A DNA stretch of 64,000 bases from Bacteroides thetaiotaomicron VPI-5482 (GCF_000011065.1 NC_004663.1:930001-994000), one strand, 5' to 3'. Shown: positions 37,468-46,282, counted from the stretch's first letter. Notes: generated by a model not told the origin, from the letters alone. Numbers and translations: made by a program.

Positions 37468-38403
37468 TTACATCTTAATTCGCTTGACATTCAGTTTGTC
37501 GATGTCCATCGTTCCTACTTTCAGTGCTTCTCCTTTGGCAAGGTGACCTACGGTGTCCAGCGGCATTTCGCGTATCTGATTGAAGAATTTGGCTGCGGCT
37601 GTATCTACGGCTACAATATCCGGTGAAATAAAGAGACCTTTTGCCAGCACCACGTCCGAAGCGGAACGACCTCGCGGTCCGTTGGTCTTCATGATACGGT
37701 AGGCGTCTACGACGTTAAGCACTGCTTTCTTTTCCAGTGTGCAGATGTCCGCAATGCATTGCTGCAAGTCATTCTGGTGGAAAAAGCCGCGGTCCCAGAC
37801 GATACCCATATGGTTTTTCATGGAGATAGTCAGGTTGGCGCCTCCGTGATTCTTCAGGATAGGGACGTTAATCCATACATCACAATTCAGGATGGCTTCA
37901 TGTATTTTCGCCTTCTTCATCTTTTGTCCCTTTGGCAGATCAACGGGTTTGTAGTAAGATTCCAGGTGGGCCGGCATAACTTTGGCTCCGGCTTCTTTCG
38001 CGGCCGCTTCGATACCGCTGTTTTTGTAGCACTTCTGCCAATCGTCGCAGGTATGGTCGAATACGGTGACCTCTTTGGCTCCGGTGGCAAAACATTGTTT
38101 GATGATTTCCGTGATCAGTTTCGGATTCGTGTTTCCTGCCAGTTCGGGTACTTTATCCCATCCGATATTGGGCTTTACCACTACTTTCTGTCCGGGTTTG
38201 ATGAATTGCTTCATACCGCCCAGCTCGCTGATAGCACGACGGAACATGGCTTCCGGTTCACCGCCCATGACGGCCACCAGGTCCGGTTTGTCACCATTTG
38301 CTTTATTGATTGTCTGAGTCAGTATTTCCATCGCCTCTGAACGCTGTATAGTCATGGCGGCACCAGTAATAGCTACTGTCTTAAAAAAATCCCTTCTGTC
38401 CAT
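37468..38403 (-). CDS. DUF362 domain protein with twin-arginine leader
   Basis: 311 residues. The leader MDRRDFFKTVAITGAAMTI has an RR motif typical of Tat substrates. The DUF362 domain follows (VAVMGGEPEAMFRRAISELG, GQKVVVKPNIGWD, ILNCDVWINVPILKNHGGAN). DUF362 proteins are often fused or linked to ferredoxins; the reaction is unknown. Tight spacing to the polyferredoxin gene suggests one exported redox module. Confidence 0.87.
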   Translation of the reverse strand: MDRRDFFKTVAITGAAMTIQRSEAMEILTQTINKANGDKPDLVAVMGGEPEAMFRRAISELGGMKQFIKPGQKVVVKPNIGWDKVPELAGNTNPKLITEIIKQCFATGAKEVTVFDHTCDDWQKCYKNSGIEAAAKEAGAKVMPAHLESYYKPVDLPKGQKMKKAKIHEAILNCDVWINVPILKNHGGANLTISMKNHMGIVWDRGFFHQNDLQQCIADICTLEKKAVLNVVDAYRIMKTNGPRGRSASDVVLAKGLFISPDIVAVDTAAAKFFNQIREMPLDTVGHLAKGEALKVGTMDIDKLNVKRIKM

Positions 38404-38417
38404 CTTTCTTTTTTAGT

Positions 38418-38933
38418 TTAGAGTTTTGCAATTGCCTTTAGCAGGGCGTATCCGCCAAACCATTGAATGAGCATACCCGGAATGCCGATACGGAAGTCTT
38501 GTACTGCGATATAGAAATCTCCCTCGATCATCCATTCAAAAGCGGTTCCTATGAGTTGATAGGAGAGAATTACTCCAAGGACGGCTAACAAAGAAACGGT
38601 TTTCACGGTACGCGCAGCAAGGGCGGAAGCACCGGCAAGCAAGGTTGATTTTATCAGTATAATCGGGAGAACGGCTTCGGATGGCATGGCAAACAAGACA
38701 TGATTGATGACAGGAGAAAGAACAGCTGTCAGCAATCCTACCCGAAAGCCGTATTTATAAGCGGCAATTAAGGTAAAAAAGTAAATTGGTAATAAAGTCG
38801 GTCCACCGTAAGGAACGAGGTGGCACAGTTGTGGAAGTGCGATGTTGCCTGCTACGAATAACAGGGCGAACAGGTAAGTTTTCACATTGCTGTAATTCAG
38901 CGAATAGAGTTTGGCGGATGTTTCCATTTTCAT
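38418..38933 (-). CDS. ECF transporter S-component-like membrane protein
   Basis: 171 residues with five to six hydrophobic helices (TYLFALLFVAGNIALPQLCH, YGGPTLLPIYFFTLIAAYKY). The arrangement and the YGFRVGLLTAVLSPVINHVL segment resemble substrate-specific S components of energy-coupling-factor transporters. No A or T component is encoded nearby. It is first in the operon with the DUF362 protein and the polyferredoxin, so it might handle a cofactor or metal used by them; this is inference. Confidence 0.65.
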   Translation of the reverse strand: MKMETSAKLYSLNYSNVKTYLFALLFVAGNIALPQLCHLVPYGGPTLLPIYFFTLIAAYKYGFRVGLLTAVLSPVINHVLFAMPSEAVLPIILIKSTLLAGASALAARTVKTVSLLAVLGVILSYQLIGTAFEWMIEGDFYIAVQDFRIGIPGMLIQWFGGYALLKAIAKL

Positions 38934-39052
38934 TGATGACTTTAATGTTTAGATTGATGATATCTTAAAGATTAGACTATTCTCGTTTGAAAAAGTTTAA
39001 TCGGTCTCATAATTTCTTGGCCGGTCAAATCATGATTGGGCTTTGATGTTTA

Positions 39053-39060
39053 CAAAAGTA
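39053..39060 (-). promoter_or_regulatory. -7 box of the ECF-S/DUF362/polyferredoxin operon
   Basis: TACTTTTG on the minus strand, about 120 bases before the first ATG. No clear -33 box is seen. The stretch 38934-39297 holds only this promoter and an untranslated leader. Confidence 0.5.
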
Positions 39061-39297
39061 GTACAAATTTTCAATGAAACGTATTATTTTATCGCTTTTT
39101 GTTTATTCATTGAAGTGCGTGAACCGGAACAGTGGATTTCTCCTTCCGGTGACAATGAAAAAAATGTATGATTTATGAATCATCGGTGTTTGTGTTTATA
39201 ATAAACTTTGTGATAGTTTTAGTAAAACGGTATCTGAGTTTATTATAAACGATGTAATCCCGTTTATGGCTTTCTGTGCTGAAATTTGGCAACAAAA

Positions 39298-39330
39298 AAG
39301 GCTGCGATTTCCATTGGAAGTCGCAGCCTT
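39298..39330 (-). terminator. Terminator of the PPK2 gene
   Basis: 10-bp stem AAGGCTGCGA/TCGCAGCCTT; on the minus strand it is followed by TTTTTTG. It lies about 270 bases after the PPK2 stop, an unusually long 3' untranslated stretch in which I see no gene. Confidence 0.75.
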
Positions 39331-39602
39331 CAGCTTGTATACTGATGACTCATATCTTATTTGTTATAGGGAAATAGATATGTCTTGTTGTAATATTGTA
39401 CTTTCCTTACGGACTGATCAATCTTGACTGTATGTTACCGTTCATGTGATACATTACAGCAGGTATGTTGAAAGACAGACTTCTTTTCATTGGTTACGGT
39501 TTTATAGGTTTATTATTGTTCTGCTTACAAATATACAACATTAAAAGGGCTTTGTCAAGTCCTGACAGAAATAACCCGTTAAACTCTGAGAAAGTATCCT
39601 GT

Positions 39603-40490
39603 TTAGAAATTAATATCGGATACGTTTTTCTTGCATTCTTCAAGTCTTTCCAGCGCCTCCTTGGATAACTGTGGATAATGTAAGTCCAGTTTTTCCATGC
39701 GTTCACAGATAATTTGCCCGACGGCATATCGCATGAACCATTTGTTGTCTGCCGGAATCACATACCACGGGGCAATCTCTGTTGAAGTTTCTGTCAGTAC
39801 ATCCGAGTAGGCTTTCATGTAGTCGTCCCAGTATTGCCGTTCCTTGACGTCGGCAGAAGAGAATTTCCAGTTCTTTGATTCATCGTTCAGCCTCTCCATG
39901 AATCGTTTCTTTTGTTCGGCTTTTGAAACGTTCAGGAAGAATTTGATGATGACCGTCCCGTTTTCAGTCAGATAACGTTCGAAATCATTAATCTGCCGGT
40001 AGCGGCGTTTCCAAAATTCGTTGTCTATATCTTTCGCTTTTAGTATTCCGGGTAGCTTGTTGGATAACAGGATTTCGGGATGCACTTTGGCTATCAGTAC
40101 ATCTTCATATTGGGAACGGTTGAAGATTCCGATTCGTCCCCGTTCGGGGAGCGAACGATTAATTCTCCATAAGTAGTCATGATCCAGTTCTTCGGCAGAA
40201 GGTTGCTTAAAGGAGTACACCTGACACCCTTGCGGATTGATGCCGGACATTACATGCTTGATCGTTCCGTCTTTTCCGGCAGCATCCATTGCCTGAAAAA
40301 TAACCAGAACCGAGTAGCGGTCTTGTGCATAAAGCATACTTTGCAGTTCTGACAGCTTTTCGATATTTTGGGCTAACTGTTCTTTGGCATCCTGTTTGGA
40401 CATATCAGCAGTAAATGAGGGATTGAAATCGGATACATGATGTTCCTTCCCCGGTTTGGCTGTAAGCTCTTTTAAGACTTCTTTTTTCAT
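39603..40490 (-). CDS. ppk2: Polyphosphate kinase 2 family protein
   Basis: 295 residues. The Walker A region is VIFQAMDAAGKDGTIKHVMS, the lid and Walker B regions are visible in YLWRINRSLPERGRIGIFNR and GTVIIKFFLNVSKAEQKKRF. PPK2 enzymes transfer phosphate between polyphosphate and nucleotides; the single-domain form suggests NDP or NMP phosphorylation. The class (I, II or III) cannot be decided safely by eye. The gene stands alone on the minus strand. Confidence 0.9.
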   Translation of the reverse strand: MKKEVLKELTAKPGKEHHVSDFNPSFTADMSKQDAKEQLAQNIEKLSELQSMLYAQDRYSVLVIFQAMDAAGKDGTIKHVMSGINPQGCQVYSFKQPSAEELDHDYLWRINRSLPERGRIGIFNRSQYEDVLIAKVHPEILLSNKLPGILKAKDIDNEFWKRRYRQINDFERYLTENGTVIIKFFLNVSKAEQKKRFMERLNDESKNWKFSSADVKERQYWDDYMKAYSDVLTETSTEIAPWYVIPADNKWFMRYAVGQIICERMEKLDLHYPQLSKEALERLEECKKNVSDINF

Positions 40491-40762
40491 TGTTGTATAA
40501 TTAGGTTGTTATAGGTATATAACAGTTGAATAAAGAAATCAGTTCTTGCCAAATTAAGAGCGTTGAATAGTAATTCCCCAATTATGTATCAACAGATTCT
40601 ACATAATTCCACACTAATTCCACAATTATATTTATATTGTCTGCTGTTTATATGTTTGATTATCAGTTATATATGGCGGAGTGAAACGTTTGGCATCTGC
40701 TTTGCTATATATTAAGTACAAGAAACAATAGTTCTATTATTCACACTTAAAAAATTACGATT

Positions 40763-41086
40763 ATGAAAAAGGTATTAGTAGCAGTAGCATTGGTATTGGG
40801 ATTAGGTAGTTCTGTAGCATTCGCACAGGAAGTAAGTAACACTCCGGCAGTGGAAACTCAGACACAAGCTCCACAGGATGAGTATACAAAGATTGAAGTG
40901 AAAGATTTGCCGGAAGCAGTGACACAGGCAATAACGAAAAGCTATGAAGATGCTACCATCAAGGAAGCGTATGTTGCCGAAAAAGAAACCGGTAAGGTTT
41001 ATAAAGTAATTATCACTACAAAAGACGCCCAGGAAGTAACCGTACTTCTGAATGAAAAAGGAGAAGAAGTTAAAGAGATAAAGTAA
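40763..41086 (+). CDS. Small exported PepSY-like protein
   Basis: 107 residues with a signal peptide ending in SVAFAQ. After a Gln/Thr-rich linker, the domain IEVKDLPEAVTQAITKSYED plus VYKVIITTKDAQEVTVLLNE looks like a single PepSY-type repeat. Probably periplasmic; role unknown. A hairpin follows at 41110. Confidence 0.75.
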   Translation: MKKVLVAVALVLGLGSSVAFAQEVSNTPAVETQTQAPQDEYTKIEVKDLPEAVTQAITKSYEDATIKEAYVAEKETGKVYKVIITTKDAQEVTVLLNEKGEEVKEIK

Positions 41087-41109
41087 AACTTCGAAAGTAA
41101 TAACTCATA

Positions 41110-41144
41110 GAGAGGTTCCGGTTCGTGATGAATTGGGACCTCTC
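41110..41144 (+). terminator. Hairpin after the small PepSY-like gene
   Basis: GAGAGGTTCC/GGGACCTCTC, one G-T pair, 15-base loop. There is no clear T run, so termination efficiency is uncertain. Confidence 0.55.
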
Positions 41145-41211
41145 GTTCGATGTATTAGGTTCTGTATAAAGATAGTCGGCAGTAATATATACGGTAACAA
41201 AGCAAGGAGGC

Positions 41212-41718
41212 TTACGACTTATTTTTAAGTAATTCATAATAATGTGCATCAATGAACTGGCCATTTTTGAAGCAAGCCTTACGATGTATTCCTGCTTTCT
41301 GAAATCCTGCTTTCTCTAGCACACGCATGGATGCGGCATTGTGTTCATATACCGTAGCATATAGGCGTATTACATCTGTATGCTGAAAATAATGTTCTAT
41401 AGCTCTTTCTAAAGCAGCTGTTGCAAGGCCCTTGTTCCAGTATGTTTCCGAAATCCAGTAACCGACTTCTGCATTGAAGCGTTCGACATCCGTCCCGCGG
41501 ACGAATCCGATATTACCGATTGCCTCATGATTCGCCTCGATGCAATATTCATTCTGTTCCACTTGTTCCGAAGCGTATTTAATGAAGGCATCAGCATCTG
41601 TTTCTGTATATGGAAAAGGCAGCCCGTCACGACAGTTATCCCATATCTTCTTATTATTCAGATGCCTTGCTAAGGCTTTGGCATCAGATACTTTCCATGG
41701 ACGAAGTATAAAATCCAT
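41212..41718 (-). CDS. GNAT acetyltransferase, RimJ/RimL-like
   Basis: 168 residues from the Met at 41718 (MDFILRPWKVSDAKALARHL); an in-frame extension to 41808 would run into the upstream gene and lacks family similarity. The acetyl-CoA region is GYWISETYWNKGLATAALER and YEHNAASMRVLEKAGFQKAG is the typical RimL-type end. It may acetylate a ribosomal protein, peptide or small amine. The gap to the DUF169 gene is only 4 bases, so both are in one operon. Confidence 0.88.
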   Translation of the reverse strand: MDFILRPWKVSDAKALARHLNNKKIWDNCRDGLPFPYTETDADAFIKYASEQVEQNEYCIEANHEAIGNIGFVRGTDVERFNAEVGYWISETYWNKGLATAALERAIEHYFQHTDVIRLYATVYEHNAASMRVLEKAGFQKAGIHRKACFKNGQFIDAHYYELLKNKS

Positions 41719-41722
41719 ATTC

Positions 41723-42445
41723 TTATTCTTTGTAGCTATTATGGTTTCTTTCCCGAATCTTTCCCCATGCGTGTGTGTCAAACAGGCAACTGCTGCGCAT
41801 AGTCTCATACATCACCTTAAATCTCGACATCGGAATGGTATAACTCAGTATATCAGCCTCAAAATAAGGGCGTACAGATGGATCAAAGAAGCCGATGAAT
41901 GTTCTGTATCCGCCTTTACGATTCTCCAGAATCGTCTGTGTGACCACAGAACTGCATCCCGACCCGAAAGTGGAAATCACTGTATCCTCCTTATTATTAT
42001 CGAAGAAAGCCCAGGTGGTCAGTCCGGATAATATATCGGGATTGGCCAAAAAAAGGATTCCTTCCAAATGATCGAACGTTTCCACTTTATCTATACGGGC
42101 AAAATGCAGATATTCCTTTTCTGCCCTTGGTACTCCTAGTTGCTCAATAAAGCTTTTTACCATTTCCGGCGTCTGCTTATATCGTTCCTTTAGAGATACG
42201 AACGTCGGCACGTGCTCGGGCATATCGGTGAATCCGGTATAAAACTTACCACCGCCGCAACCAATTGTTTCCGCATTCAGACTGATGGTATTACCTCCCC
42301 TGACTTTACTCATGCTTTTAAAGAAGCATCCGTTCACTTTCCCGGTTTCATTTTCAAGAATGTCCGAGTACCAGAATACGATAGGCAATTCAGCATATTC
42401 GCCAAAAGCTTCCCGATAGTTTTCGATGAATTTTTTTATTTCCAT
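41723..42445 (-). CDS. DUF169 family protein
   Basis: 240 residues, cytoplasmic. Family features are the Gly/Cys motif GCGGGKFYTGF (about 62-72), EYLHFARIDK, ANPDILSGLTTWAFFDN and the second Cys region FGSGCSSVV. The function of the family is unknown; the conserved cysteines hint at a metal or redox role. Confidence 0.85.
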   Translation of the reverse strand: MEIKKFIENYREAFGEYAELPIVFWYSDILENETGKVNGCFFKSMSKVRGGNTISLNAETIGCGGGKFYTGFTDMPEHVPTFVSLKERYKQTPEMVKSFIEQLGVPRAEKEYLHFARIDKVETFDHLEGILFLANPDILSGLTTWAFFDNNKEDTVISTFGSGCSSVVTQTILENRKGGYRTFIGFFDPSVRPYFEADILSYTIPMSRFKVMYETMRSSCLFDTHAWGKIRERNHNSYKE

Positions 42446-42503
42446 AATTAGGTATTTTATCTACGTACAAAGTTAAAATAAAAAAGTAAGGAGCAAAGAA
42501 TAA

Positions 42504-42776
42504 AGTCCGAAAATATACGTTTGGTATACGGAGCGATGGAGCACTGAGGGACGCTATCAGATCAAAGTTTCTATGATGGAACTATCGGCAGGAATGAATC
42601 TGAATAAATATCTGAAGCTAAGTCTGATAGCAGAGATGGGAGGATTATCGTGCAGCCGGATTGCTTATTACACAACACGTACACTGAAGGCCTTTTTCGA
42701 AGATATGTCCAGAGATACGGACCCTTATTTCAAACCGGCTGTATATGTTTCGATGGGAATGAAGTATAAGTTCTGA
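42504..42776 (+). pseudogene. C-terminal fragment of an outer membrane beta-barrel protein
   Basis: The frame runs from a stop at 42501 to TGA at 42774. It reads YTERWSTEGRYQIKV then MELSAGMNLNKYLKLSLIAE and ends YVSMGMKYKF, with alternating polar/hydrophobic strands and a terminal Phe as in outer membrane barrels. There is no start or signal peptide, and no upstream continuation in any frame. It looks like a leftover of a deleted gene. Confidence 0.5.
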
Positions 42777-43152
42777 AAAAGTAGTAACTTTATCGCCATG
42801 TCAGTGAAACGAACATTATATTCAGCATTAAAAGTCATAGGGGTATTTCTGATCATATCCTTGATATTCAGGTGCCCGGTATCACCGGGATAGAGTTTGC
42901 GCAAAGCATTCAATATGGCTTCTGACTTTATTACAGACTCTCACTGGAACACCCATACGTTAAGTTTTGGTCTTATTTCATAAAAAAGGGTATTTTGCAA
43001 AAGAAAAAGGAGAGAACATAGTGCATTATTCCCGCGAAATGCCGTTATTTGCACTCACTAAACAATAAAAGGTTTATTTCGATTTGATTATTTCACATGA
43101 ATCTTCTCATTTATTGAGCATATCCATCTCTGATTAAGAACTTCCAAAGAAC
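42777..43152 (+). other. Intergenic stretch with possible gene debris and a hairpin
   Basis: From ATG 42798 a frame gives MSVKRTLYSALKVIGVFLII, a signal- or membrane-like N-terminus, and stops after 31 codons. A perfect CCCGGT/ACCGGG hairpin lies at 42875-42889. Beyond this, the stretch is AT-rich and holds no recognisable feature. Confidence 0.4.
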
Positions 43153-43185
43153 TTTGTTATTGAAATTATTAATTTTTTATATTTG
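43153..43185 (+). promoter_or_regulatory. Promoter of the RRM protein gene, very close to the start codon
   Basis: TTTG at 43153-43156, a 21-base spacer and TATATTTG at 43178-43185. The ATG at 43192 is only 6 bases further, so a transcript from this promoter would be nearly leaderless. Confidence 0.55.
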
Positions 43186-43191
43186 TATTTT

Positions 43192-43437
43192 ATGAATTTG
43201 TACATTGGAAATCTTAACTATAACGTTAAGGAATCAGACTTGAGAAACGTAATGGAAGAGTATGGAGCAGTTGCTTCAGTTAAATTAATCACAGATCGTG
43301 AAACAAGAAGATCAAAAGGCTTTGCTTTTATTGAAATGCCGGATGATACAGAAGCAGCTAACGCTATCAAAGAATTGAATGGTGCTGAATATGTAGGCCG
43401 TCCGATGGTAGTTAAAGAGGCTTTGCCGAAGAACTAA
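43192..43437 (+). CDS. RNA-binding protein with one RRM domain
   Basis: 81 residues from ATG 43192. The whole protein is an RNA recognition motif: RNP2 is LYIGNL and RNP1 is KGFAFIEM (RSKGFAFIEMPDD). Bacteroidetes carry several such small RRM proteins, which are thought to act as global RNA chaperones in place of Hfq. An upstream TTG in frame overlaps the promoter and is not a likely start. A strong terminator follows. Confidence 0.93.
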   Translation: MNLYIGNLNYNVKESDLRNVMEEYGAVASVKLITDRETRRSKGFAFIEMPDDTEAANAIKELNGAEYVGRPMVVKEALPKN

Positions 43438-43463
43438 TTGACTGAATAACAATCAGTATATAA

Positions 43464-43500
43464 AAAGAAGGTGTGTTGGTGATCCCAACACACCTTCTTT
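43464..43500 (+). terminator. Terminator of the RRM gene
   Basis: Perfect 16-bp stem (43464-43479 with 43485-43500, core AAGGTGTGTTGG/CCAACACACCTT) and 5-base loop. The 3' arm itself ends in CTTT. Confidence 0.85.
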
Positions 43501-43562
43501 CGTTTCTGCAGAATCCTGGCCGGACTATTTCTTAAAGTCCAAAGAATTTATCTCTCTTTTTA

Positions 43563-43592
43563 TTGTCTGCGGTTATTTTTTTCTTACCTTTG
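43563..43592 (+). promoter_or_regulatory. Promoter of the glutamine synthetase gene
   Basis: TTG at 43563-43565, a 19-base spacer and TACCTTTG at 43585-43592. The ATG at 43619 follows at a normal distance. Confidence 0.65.
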
Positions 43593-43618
43593 GTTCACTA
43601 ACAACAAACCGATAGAAG

Positions 43619-45121
43619 ATGAATCAAGAACTTTTAATGAATCCTAACTGTCTGGTGGCTGCTTTGGAAAAGCCTGCCGCCGAGTTTACTAAGGCAGATA
43701 TTATTTCTTTTATTCAGAAGAATAATATCCGTATGGTCAATTTCATGTATCCTGCTGCTGACGGGCGACTGAAAACATTGAATTTTGTAATTAATAATGC
43801 GGCTTATCTGGATGCGATCCTTACTTGTGGAGAGCGGGTGGACGGTTCCAGCCTGTTTCCTTTTATAGAGGCGGGGAGTAGCGACCTGTATGTAGTGCCT
43901 CGTTTCCGTACCGCTTTTGTCGATCCGTTTGCAGAAATACCGACACTTTCGATGCTTTGTTCTTTCTTCAATAAAGACGGTGAGCCATTGGAAAGTTCTC
44001 CGGAACATACTTTGCATAAAGCGTGTAAAGCATTTACTGATGTCACAGGTATGGAGTTTCAGGCGATGGGTGAGCTGGAATACTATGTTATTTCACCGGA
44101 TACAGGAATGTTTCAGGCTACAGATCAACGCGGTTATCATGAATCTGCTCCGTATGCTAAGTTTAACGATTTCCGTACGCAGTGTATGTCATATATAGCT
44201 CAGACGGGTGGGCAGATAAAATATGGTCATTCCGAGGTTGGGAATTTTACATTGGATGGCATGATTTATGAACAGAACGAAATAGAGTTCCTGCCTGTTC
44301 ATGCCGAAGATGCGGCAGATCAATTGATGATTGCCAAATGGGTGATTCGTAACTTGGGATACAGATATGGGTATAATGTGACATTCGCGCCTAAGATTAC
44401 GGCTGGAAAAGCCGGGTCAGGTCTACATGTTCACATGCGTATTGTAAAGGACGGACAAAATCAGATGCTGAAAGACGGTGTATTGTCGGAAACAGCCCGT
44501 AAGGCAATCGCCGGAATGATGGAACTTGCTCCTTCTATTACAGCCTTCGGAAATACCAATCCTACTTCTTACTTCCGTTTGGTTCCTCATCAGGAAGCAC
44601 CGACCAATGTTTGCTGGGGAGATCGCAACCGTTCTGTATTGGTGCGTGTACCGTTGGGCTGGGCTGCCAAGACCGATATGTGTACTTTGGCAAATCCATT
44701 GGAAAGCGAAAGTCATTTTGATACCAGCCAGAAACAAACGGTAGAAATGCGTTCTCCGGATGGTTCGGCAGATTTGTATCAGCTGCTTGCGGGACTGGCT
44801 GTTGCCTGCCGTCATGGTTTTGAGATAGAACAGGCATTGGACATTGCAAAGAGAACGTATGTAAATGTAAATATCCATCAGAAAGAGAATGAGGACAAGC
44901 TGAAAGCATTGGCTCAATTGCCGGATAGTTGTGCGGCATCTGCCGAATGTTTGCAAAAACAACGTGCTGTCTTCGAGCAATATAATGTATTTAGTCCGGC
45001 TATGATTGACGGTATTATACGCAAGCTCCGTAGTTATGAGGACAAAACATTACGTGCCGACATGGAAGGCAAACCGGAAGAAATGCTGGAACTGGTACAT
45101 AAGTATTTCCACTGTGGATAA
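43619..45121 (+). CDS. glnA: Glutamine synthetase family protein (type I-like)
   Basis: 500 residues. The N-terminal beta-grasp domain (about 25-115) is followed by the catalytic barrel: MGELEYYVIS with metal-binding Glu, KAGSGLHVHM with the conserved His, and FGNTNPTSYFRLVPHQEAPT in the ATP/substrate region. GS makes glutamine from glutamate and ammonia. The missing Tyr-adenylylation context cannot be judged. Bacteroides also carry large type III GS, so this may be the secondary enzyme or act on another amine (puuA-like); the gene symbol is tentative. Confidence 0.82.
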   Translation: MNQELLMNPNCLVAALEKPAAEFTKADIISFIQKNNIRMVNFMYPAADGRLKTLNFVINNAAYLDAILTCGERVDGSSLFPFIEAGSSDLYVVPRFRTAFVDPFAEIPTLSMLCSFFNKDGEPLESSPEHTLHKACKAFTDVTGMEFQAMGELEYYVISPDTGMFQATDQRGYHESAPYAKFNDFRTQCMSYIAQTGGQIKYGHSEVGNFTLDGMIYEQNEIEFLPVHAEDAADQLMIAKWVIRNLGYRYGYNVTFAPKITAGKAGSGLHVHMRIVKDGQNQMLKDGVLSETARKAIAGMMELAPSITAFGNTNPTSYFRLVPHQEAPTNVCWGDRNRSVLVRVPLGWAAKTDMCTLANPLESESHFDTSQKQTVEMRSPDGSADLYQLLAGLAVACRHGFEIEQALDIAKRTYVNVNIHQKENEDKLKALAQLPDSCAASAECLQKQRAVFEQYNVFSPAMIDGIIRKLRSYEDKTLRADMEGKPEEMLELVHKYFHCG

Positions 45122-45154
45122 GCAATAAAAGCATTCTGCTTATAAAAATACTAC

Positions 45155-45201
45155 AACTAAAAGAGGGGTGCACTTCACATGAAGTGCACCCTCTTTTAGT
45201 T
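45155..45201. terminator. Bidirectional terminator between the glutamine synthetase gene and the small acidic gene
   Basis: Stem of 21 pairs with one bulged G (45155-45176 with 45181-45201), loop of 4 bases. The ends are A-rich on the left and T-rich on the right, so it works for both strands. It touches the stop codon of the minus-strand gene. Confidence 0.88.
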
Positions 45202-45373
45202 AATCTTCATTATTATCTTCTTCATCATCTACCAGGTTATTGAGTTCAAGTTCCAAGTCTACCAAGTCTTGTTCCCATAACTTTATGATATCTTTCGGTG
45301 TATCTTTGGCTGCCTTCTTAATTCTTTCCTGAGCAACAGATACTTCATGCTCTAATTGACTACGTCTGCTCAT
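45200..45373 (-). CDS. Small acidic helical protein (57 residues), function unknown
   Basis: Starts MSRRSQLEHEVSVAQERIKK and ends in an acidic tail (LVDDEEDNNED). Heptad-like Leu/Ile spacing suggests a coiled coil. A longer reading from a TTG at 45382 is less likely. I recognise no domain. Two convergent terminator arms and codon use argue for a real gene. Confidence 0.6.
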   Translation of the reverse strand: MSRRSQLEHEVSVAQERIKKAAKDTPKDIIKLWEQDLVDLELELNNLVDDEEDNNED

Positions 45374-45511
45374 ACAATTCAATATTTAATTAATAAAATT
45401 ATAAACAAACAGTAAGGAGAATAGTTCGATGGGATGAATTTAAAAATGGACGGGATGAACTATTTATAAATAAGGGCTGTTGTAGTCTAAAATCTTTTTA
45501 AATATACAATT

Positions 45512-46234
45512 ATGCTCAATTTATTAGCCGTGTTTTTAGTCTGTTCAGGTATCGGAATTGCAGTTCACATAGCAATCGATCTGACACATCGTCCACAATC
45601 AATGAAGATAATGAATGCAGTATGGATATTGACTGCATTGTGGGGAAGTTACTTAGCTTTATGGGCTTATAATAAGTTCGGACAAGGTGCTCCCATGAAG
45701 ATGGGAGGTGGTGAAATGAAAATGGATATGTCCGGTATGAAAGACATGAATATGGATATGTCGATGGGAGATATGTCCATGAAACATCCTCATTGGCAGT
45801 CTGTGGCTTTATCGGCTTTACATTGTGGAGCAGGCTGCACATTGGCTGATATAATAGGAGAGTGGTTCACTAATTATATCCCGGTAACCGTTGCAGGAAG
45901 TCAGCTTATAGGAAACTGGGTACTTGATTTTATATTGGCGTTAATCATCGGAGTTTATTTTCAATTCTATGCTATTCGGGAGATGGAGAGGATATCGGTG
46001 GGAAAGGTACTGTCCCGTGCTTTTAAAGCAGATTTCTTTTCTCTGTTGTCTTGGCAAATCGGAATGTATGGCTGGATGGCAATCGTTTATTTTGTTTTAT
46101 TTGTCAATGAGCCTTTGCCTAAAGACACATGGATATTTTGGTTTATGATGCAGCTGGCTATGCTTTTTGGCTTTTTCTGTGCTTATCCGATGAATGCTTT
46201 ATTAATAAAGTTAGGCGTGAAAAAGGGAATGTAA
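45512..46234 (+). CDS. DUF4396 membrane protein with methionine-rich loop
   Basis: 240 residues with about six membrane helices. Between helix 2 and helix 3, residues 62-90 hold 12 methionines (GGGEMKMDMSGMKDMN and MDMSMGDMSMKHPH), the pattern of copper-binding loops in CopA/PcoA-type proteins. The DUF4396 part follows (ALSALHCGAGCTLADIIGEW, SWQIGMYGWM, FWFMMQLAMLFGFFCAYPMN). Copper or silver handling is therefore possible but no copper regulator or pump is adjacent. A terminator hairpin follows at 46283. Confidence 0.83.
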   Translation: MLNLLAVFLVCSGIGIAVHIAIDLTHRPQSMKIMNAVWILTALWGSYLALWAYNKFGQGAPMKMGGGEMKMDMSGMKDMNMDMSMGDMSMKHPHWQSVALSALHCGAGCTLADIIGEWFTNYIPVTVAGSQLIGNWVLDFILALIIGVYFQFYAIREMERISVGKVLSRAFKADFFSLLSWQIGMYGWMAIVYFVLFVNEPLPKDTWIFWFMMQLAMLFGFFCAYPMNALLIKLGVKKGM

Positions 46235-46282
46235 ATTTCAGATATTACTTTATCATCGCGGGGATATATTGGTACATAAAAT

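Noticed and set aside
39465..39668. 67-residue plus-strand frame with a hydrophobic start
   Set aside because: Its last third is antisense to the PPK2 gene and no promoter precedes it; a small membrane protein cannot be fully excluded.
42798..42983. Short frame after the barrel fragment as a real gene
   Set aside because: It stops after 31 codons; continuation after the stop gives no recognisable protein.
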